Notes under the pieces: model-generated
The model's input: the letters and a program-made list of their open reading frames with translations, nothing else
What the model was told of the DNA's origin: nothing
Databases searched by the model: none
Program-made: the position numbers and the translations under genes
Shown: one piece after another, positions 39,956 to 42,908 of the stretch
Layout of the letters: each line of letters starts with the position of its first letter
Numbering within the stretch: position 1 is the stretch's first letter
Assembly (NCBI GenBank): GCA_903918195.1
Contig: CAIXDS010000276.1
Location: 1 to 42,908 of the forward strand
DNA: 42,908 nucleotides
Direction of reading: 5' to 3'
Source of the DNA: an uncultured Acetobacteraceae bacterium
GTDB taxonomy: Bacteria > Pseudomonadota > Alphaproteobacteria > Acetobacterales > Acetobacteraceae

Positions 39956-42834
39956 ACGCCACGGTTACGGCCGAGTACCGGCCCGGCAGTCTTGTCACCG
40001 CACGCGGCCGAGAATGGGTGGTGCTGCCCAGCGGCGGCAACCCCGACCTGCTGCGCCTGCGTCCGCTCGGCGGGGCGGAAGACGATGCCACCCTCATCGC
40101 CCTACCGCTGGAGCCTGTGCCACCACGCCCGGCGATATTCCCGCCGCCTGACCCGGACAAGACGGGTGCACAGGCCGCCGCCCTGCTGCTGCGCGATGCG
40201 CTGCGTCTGAAGCTGCGGGCCGGTGCAGGACCGTTCCGGTGCTTTGGCAATATCGCCGTCGAGCCGCGCGCCTACCAACTGGTGCCGTTGCTGATGGCTT
40301 TGAAGATGGCGACGGTCCGTCTGCTGATCGCCGACGATGTCGGTATCGGCAAGACCATCGAGGCCGGCCTGATCGCGCGCGAACTCCTCGATCGCGGCGA
40401 AATCCAACGCCTCGCCGTCCTCTGCCCGCCCCACCTTTGCGACCAGTGGCAGGAGGAACTCGCCTCGAAATTCGGTATCCAGAGCGAGATTGTGCGCACC
40501 GGCACCGCCGGGCGCCTGGAGCGTGGCCTGCCGCAGGGGCAAAGCATCTTCGACGTTTACCCCTTCACCGTGGTCAGCCTCGACTACATCAAGTCCGACC
40601 GGCGCCGTGACGAGTTCGTGCGCGCCTGCCCCGACTTCGTGATCGTCGAGGAAGCGCACGCCTCGGTCGGCACGGGGGCGGAGACGAAGAACCAGCGCTT
40701 GCTTGTGCTACGGAGCCTCGCCGAGCGTGCAGATCGCCACATGGTGTTCCTGACCGCCACGCCGCACTCCGGTGACGAGGCAGCTTTCCACAACCTTCTC
40801 GGCCTGCTGCACCCCGACTTCCGCGCCCTGCAAGGTATGCCGGATGGGGAAATCCGGCAGCGGCTCCGCGAGCGGCTGGCTGCGCATTTCGTTCAGCGAC
40901 GGCGCGCTGACATCGCCGAATGGCGTGATGCTGGCAGCGTCTTTCCCGACCGCGAGACCCGTGAAGTCACCTACACCCTCTCCGGCGAGTGGGGGCGGCT
41001 GTTCGATGAGGTTCTCGACTATGCGCGGGGCATGATCCGCCGCACCGAGGGCGAGTCTCTCCTGCGCCAGCGTATGTCGTGGTGGGCGGCGCTCGCCTTG
41101 CTGCGTTGCGTTTCGTCCTCGCCGGCATCGGCTGCTGTCGCCCTTTCCACCCGCCTCCGTGCCGTCGAGGGGCTTGCGGAAGGCCAGCAGGTCGAGGCGC
41201 TTGATGAACGCGGCGTAGAAGCGGTGTTCGATGGCGCGACCGACAGCCTCAGCGCGGACGAAGCTGCGCCCGCTGGGATCATTGATGATGCCGTGGTCAG
41301 CGAGAGCGACGCGGCGGCTCTGCGTAGCCTGCTCGACCGTGCCAGTGCCCTGAAAGGGCCGGAGCGCGACCCGAAACTGCGGCTGCTGATCGCGCAGGTG
41401 AAAGCGCTTCTTGCCGAAGGGTTCCGCCCGGTCATCTTCTGCCGCTTCATCCAAACCGCCCACTATGTCGGTGAGCACCTGCGCGCTGTCCTGCCGGAAA
41501 CAAAGCATGTGGTGGCGGTCATCACCGGAGAATTGCCGACGGAAGACCGCCGGGCGCGGATTGACGCGCTGACCGAACTTGCCGAAACGCGCACCCCGGT
41601 GCTCATCGCAACCGACTGCCTGTCGGAAGGGATCAACCTCCAGGCTCTCTTCTCCGCCGTGGTCCACTATGACCTCAGTTGGAACCCGACCCGCCATGAG
41701 CAGCGGGAAGGCCGGGTGGACCGCTTCGGTCAGCCAGAGAAGCGCGTCCGCGCCTTGATGCTCTACGGCGGGAACAACCCGGTGGACGGCGCCGTGCTCA
41801 AGGTGATCGTGCGGAAGGCTGAACGCATCCGGCGCGAACTCGGCGTCTCTGTGCCCGTCCCGGTGGACACCAACAAGGTCACGGAGGCCATCCTCCAGAC
41901 GGTGCTGCTCCAGACCGGGCGCGTGGCGGAGGGGCTGAAGCAGGGCACCTTCGACTTCGGCCAGCCAGAGGCCGACCTCGACGCGGCCTGGGAGAGCGCG
42001 AAGGAGAACGCGAAGCAAACCCGCACCATCTTTGCCCAGCGCAGCCTCAAGCCCGAAGAGGTTTTGCCGGAGTGGCGGAAAGCCGTCGCCGTCCTCGGCG
42101 GCGAAGAGGACGTGCGCCGCTTCGTGGCCGCCGCCTGCGAACGCCTCCGCGCACCGCTTCAACCTATCGGCGATGGCCGCTTCCGCCTGCCCGCCGACAA
42201 CCTGCCCGTTCCGGTGCGGGAGCATCTCGAAGCGGCCGGGCTGGGCGCCAAGTCGCTGCGCATCACTTTCCGGCATCCAGCGCCCGCCGGGTTCGAGGCG
42301 GTTCACCGCACACATCCGCTCGTCGCCGCGCTGGCCGACCATGTGGCCGAGCGGGCGCTGTCCGAGGACCTGCCAGAGCTTGCCGCCCGCTGCGGCGCCA
42401 TCGCCACCCGCGCCGTGACCCGCCGCACCACAGTGCTGCTGCTGCGGCTGCGATCGCAGATCGGCGTCGAAGAGCGCGACGGCGCGCGCTGGCGCCGGGT
42501 CCGCACCCTGCTTTCCGAGGAGGCGGTCGGTGTCGCCATCGCCGGCTCCGAAGCGCCGCGCCTGTTGGAGGATACAGATGCCCTCGGCCTGATGGCAGCG
42601 GAACCGGCCCGCAACATGGACGCCGATGAGCGGAGCTACGAGGTCCGCGAGAGCCTCGACGGCCTGCCGCGCCTGACTCCGGTCATCGAAGCTCTCGCCC
42701 GCAGCCGAGCAGAGGTTTTGCTCGCCGACCATACCCGCGTGCGTGACGCCGCCGCTGCCAAAGGAATCCGTTCGACCGTGGAAGCCTGCCTCCCCGCTGA
42801 CGTGATCGGCGCCTTCGTGCTGTTGCCCGTCTGA
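39952..42834 (+). CDS. SNF2-family helicase (DrmD-like)
   Basis: 960 residues from ATG 39952, overlapping the upstream stop (ATGA). A short N-terminal domain is followed by the SNF2 helicase core: Walker A DDVGIGKT at about 128-135, motif Ia LCPPHLCDQWQEEL, motif II VIVEEAH (EEAH in place of DEAH), motif III FLTATPHSG, motifs V and VI LIATDCLSEGINLQ and HEQREGRVDRFGQ. The 250-residue C-terminal domain is not recognised. SNF2 helicases of this RapA-like type occur in DISARM (DrmD) and Dpd systems. Together with the upstream DUF1998 helicase it forms the core of a probable anti-phage operon. Confidence 0.85.
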   Translation: MNATVTAEYRPGSLVTARGREWVVLPSGGNPDLLRLRPLGGAEDDATLIALPLEPVPPRPAIFPPPDPDKTGAQAAALLLRDALRLKLRAGAGPFRCFGNIAVEPRAYQLVPLLMALKMATVRLLIADDVGIGKTIEAGLIARELLDRGEIQRLAVLCPPHLCDQWQEELASKFGIQSEIVRTGTAGRLERGLPQGQSIFDVYPFTVVSLDYIKSDRRRDEFVRACPDFVIVEEAHASVGTGAETKNQRLLVLRSLAERADRHMVFLTATPHSGDEAAFHNLLGLLHPDFRALQGMPDGEIRQRLRERLAAHFVQRRRADIAEWRDAGSVFPDRETREVTYTLSGEWGRLFDEVLDYARGMIRRTEGESLLRQRMSWWAALALLRCVSSSPASAAVALSTRLRAVEGLAEGQQVEALDERGVEAVFDGATDSLSADEAAPAGIIDDAVVSESDAAALRSLLDRASALKGPERDPKLRLLIAQVKALLAEGFRPVIFCRFIQTAHYVGEHLRAVLPETKHVVAVITGELPTEDRRARIDALTELAETRTPVLIATDCLSEGINLQALFSAVVHYDLSWNPTRHEQREGRVDRFGQPEKRVRALMLYGGNNPVDGAVLKVIVRKAERIRRELGVSVPVPVDTNKVTEAILQTVLLQTGRVAEGLKQGTFDFGQPEADLDAAWESAKENAKQTRTIFAQRSLKPEEVLPEWRKAVAVLGGEEDVRRFVAAACERLRAPLQPIGDGRFRLPADNLPVPVREHLEAAGLGAKSLRITFRHPAPAGFEAVHRTHPLVAALADHVAERALSEDLPELAARCGAIATRAVTRRTTVLLLRLRSQIGVEERDGARWRRVRTLLSEEAVGVAIAGSEAPRLLEDTDALGLMAAEPARNMDADERSYEVRESLDGLPRLTPVIEALARSRAEVLLADHTRVRDAAAAKGIRSTVEACLPADVIGAFVLLPV

Positions 42835-42908
42835 TGAACGTCACCCTCCCCATAGCCGCCGCGGCTCTGCGCCCCGAACGGCGCTCTGCTCCTGGCGCGG
42901 CATCCACC
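42834..42908 (+). CDS. Start of the next operon gene, cut by the window edge
   Basis: ATG 42834 overlaps the TGA of the SNF2 gene by one base (TGATGA). Twenty-five residues are visible (MNVTLPIAAAALRPERRSAP and five more); the frame is open to the edge. The product cannot be identified; in DISARM-like loci a methyltransferase or PLD-family nuclease would be expected here. Confidence 0.5.
   Translation, partial: MNVTLPIAAAALRPERRSAPGAAST

Noticed and set aside
40708..42732. Leftward open frame of 674 codons
   Set aside because: Antisense to the SNF2 helicase; no domain signature and no ribosome site.

Overview
The window is a high-GC accessory region from a proteobacterium, most likely an alphaproteobacterium. 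This is inferred from codon use, the style of the integrative-element genes and the Tn402/Tn5053-type transposon; no rRNA, tRNA or housekeeping gene anchors it. It reads as a defense and mobile-element island: short modules, often with overlapping start and stop codons, separated by insertion sequences, recombinases and dispersed structured repeats. Two stretches are visibly AT-richer and look recently acquired: the PIN gene near 5.3-5.9 kb, and the variable RHS tip with its lipoprotein near 16-18.4 kb.

Left part (1-5.2 kb): a transposase tail at the edge, a lone PD-(D/E)XK-like protein, then a leftward operon of a small unknown protein, a MoxR-type AAA ATPase, a DUF3150-like protein and a DUF2201/VWA protein with an HEXXH motif. 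Two of these genes carry near-duplicate 5' leaders.

Argonaute part (5.1-10.9 kb): a 115-bp structured repeat occurs twice (114/115 identical) around an AT-rich PIN-like gene. A related copy lies beyond the next block, so copies two and three bracket a block holding a catalytically degenerate prokaryotic Argonaute and an overlapping PD-(D/E)XK nuclease, plus two small unknown genes. A fourth diverged copy sits at 27.8 kb.

Central part (11.3-18.4 kb): a secreted RHS-repeat protein whose C-terminal tip has an HEXXH motif is interrupted by a complete IS3-family element with a programmed -1 frameshift. The severed tail of the RHS gene lies beyond the IS and is followed 11 bases later by a lipoprotein that may be its immunity protein. 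A complete Tn402/Tn5053-like transposon (tniA, tniB, a short tniQ, tniR) follows at 18.4-22.5 kb.

Right part (22.5-33.6 kb): small hypotheticals, a DarG-like macro-domain protein, an unrecognised protein with an FLDPDNG motif, two distinct AbiE-type (type IV) toxin-antitoxin pairs with palindromic operators, an XRE regulator broken by an in-frame amber codon, a decayed S24-peptidase gene, a PIN toxin with a DNA-binding antitoxin, and an AAA ATPase.

Far right (33.6 kb to end): a serine recombinase, a WGR protein, a 1,739-residue DEAD-helicase/DUF1998/nuclease protein and a 960-residue SNF2 helicase run rightward with overlapping codons and continue into a gene cut by the window edge. This resembles Druantia/DISARM-type defense systems but does not match a described type gene for gene. 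The best candidates for undescribed biology are the Argonaute-nuclease cassette with its flanking structured repeats, and this helicase operon.
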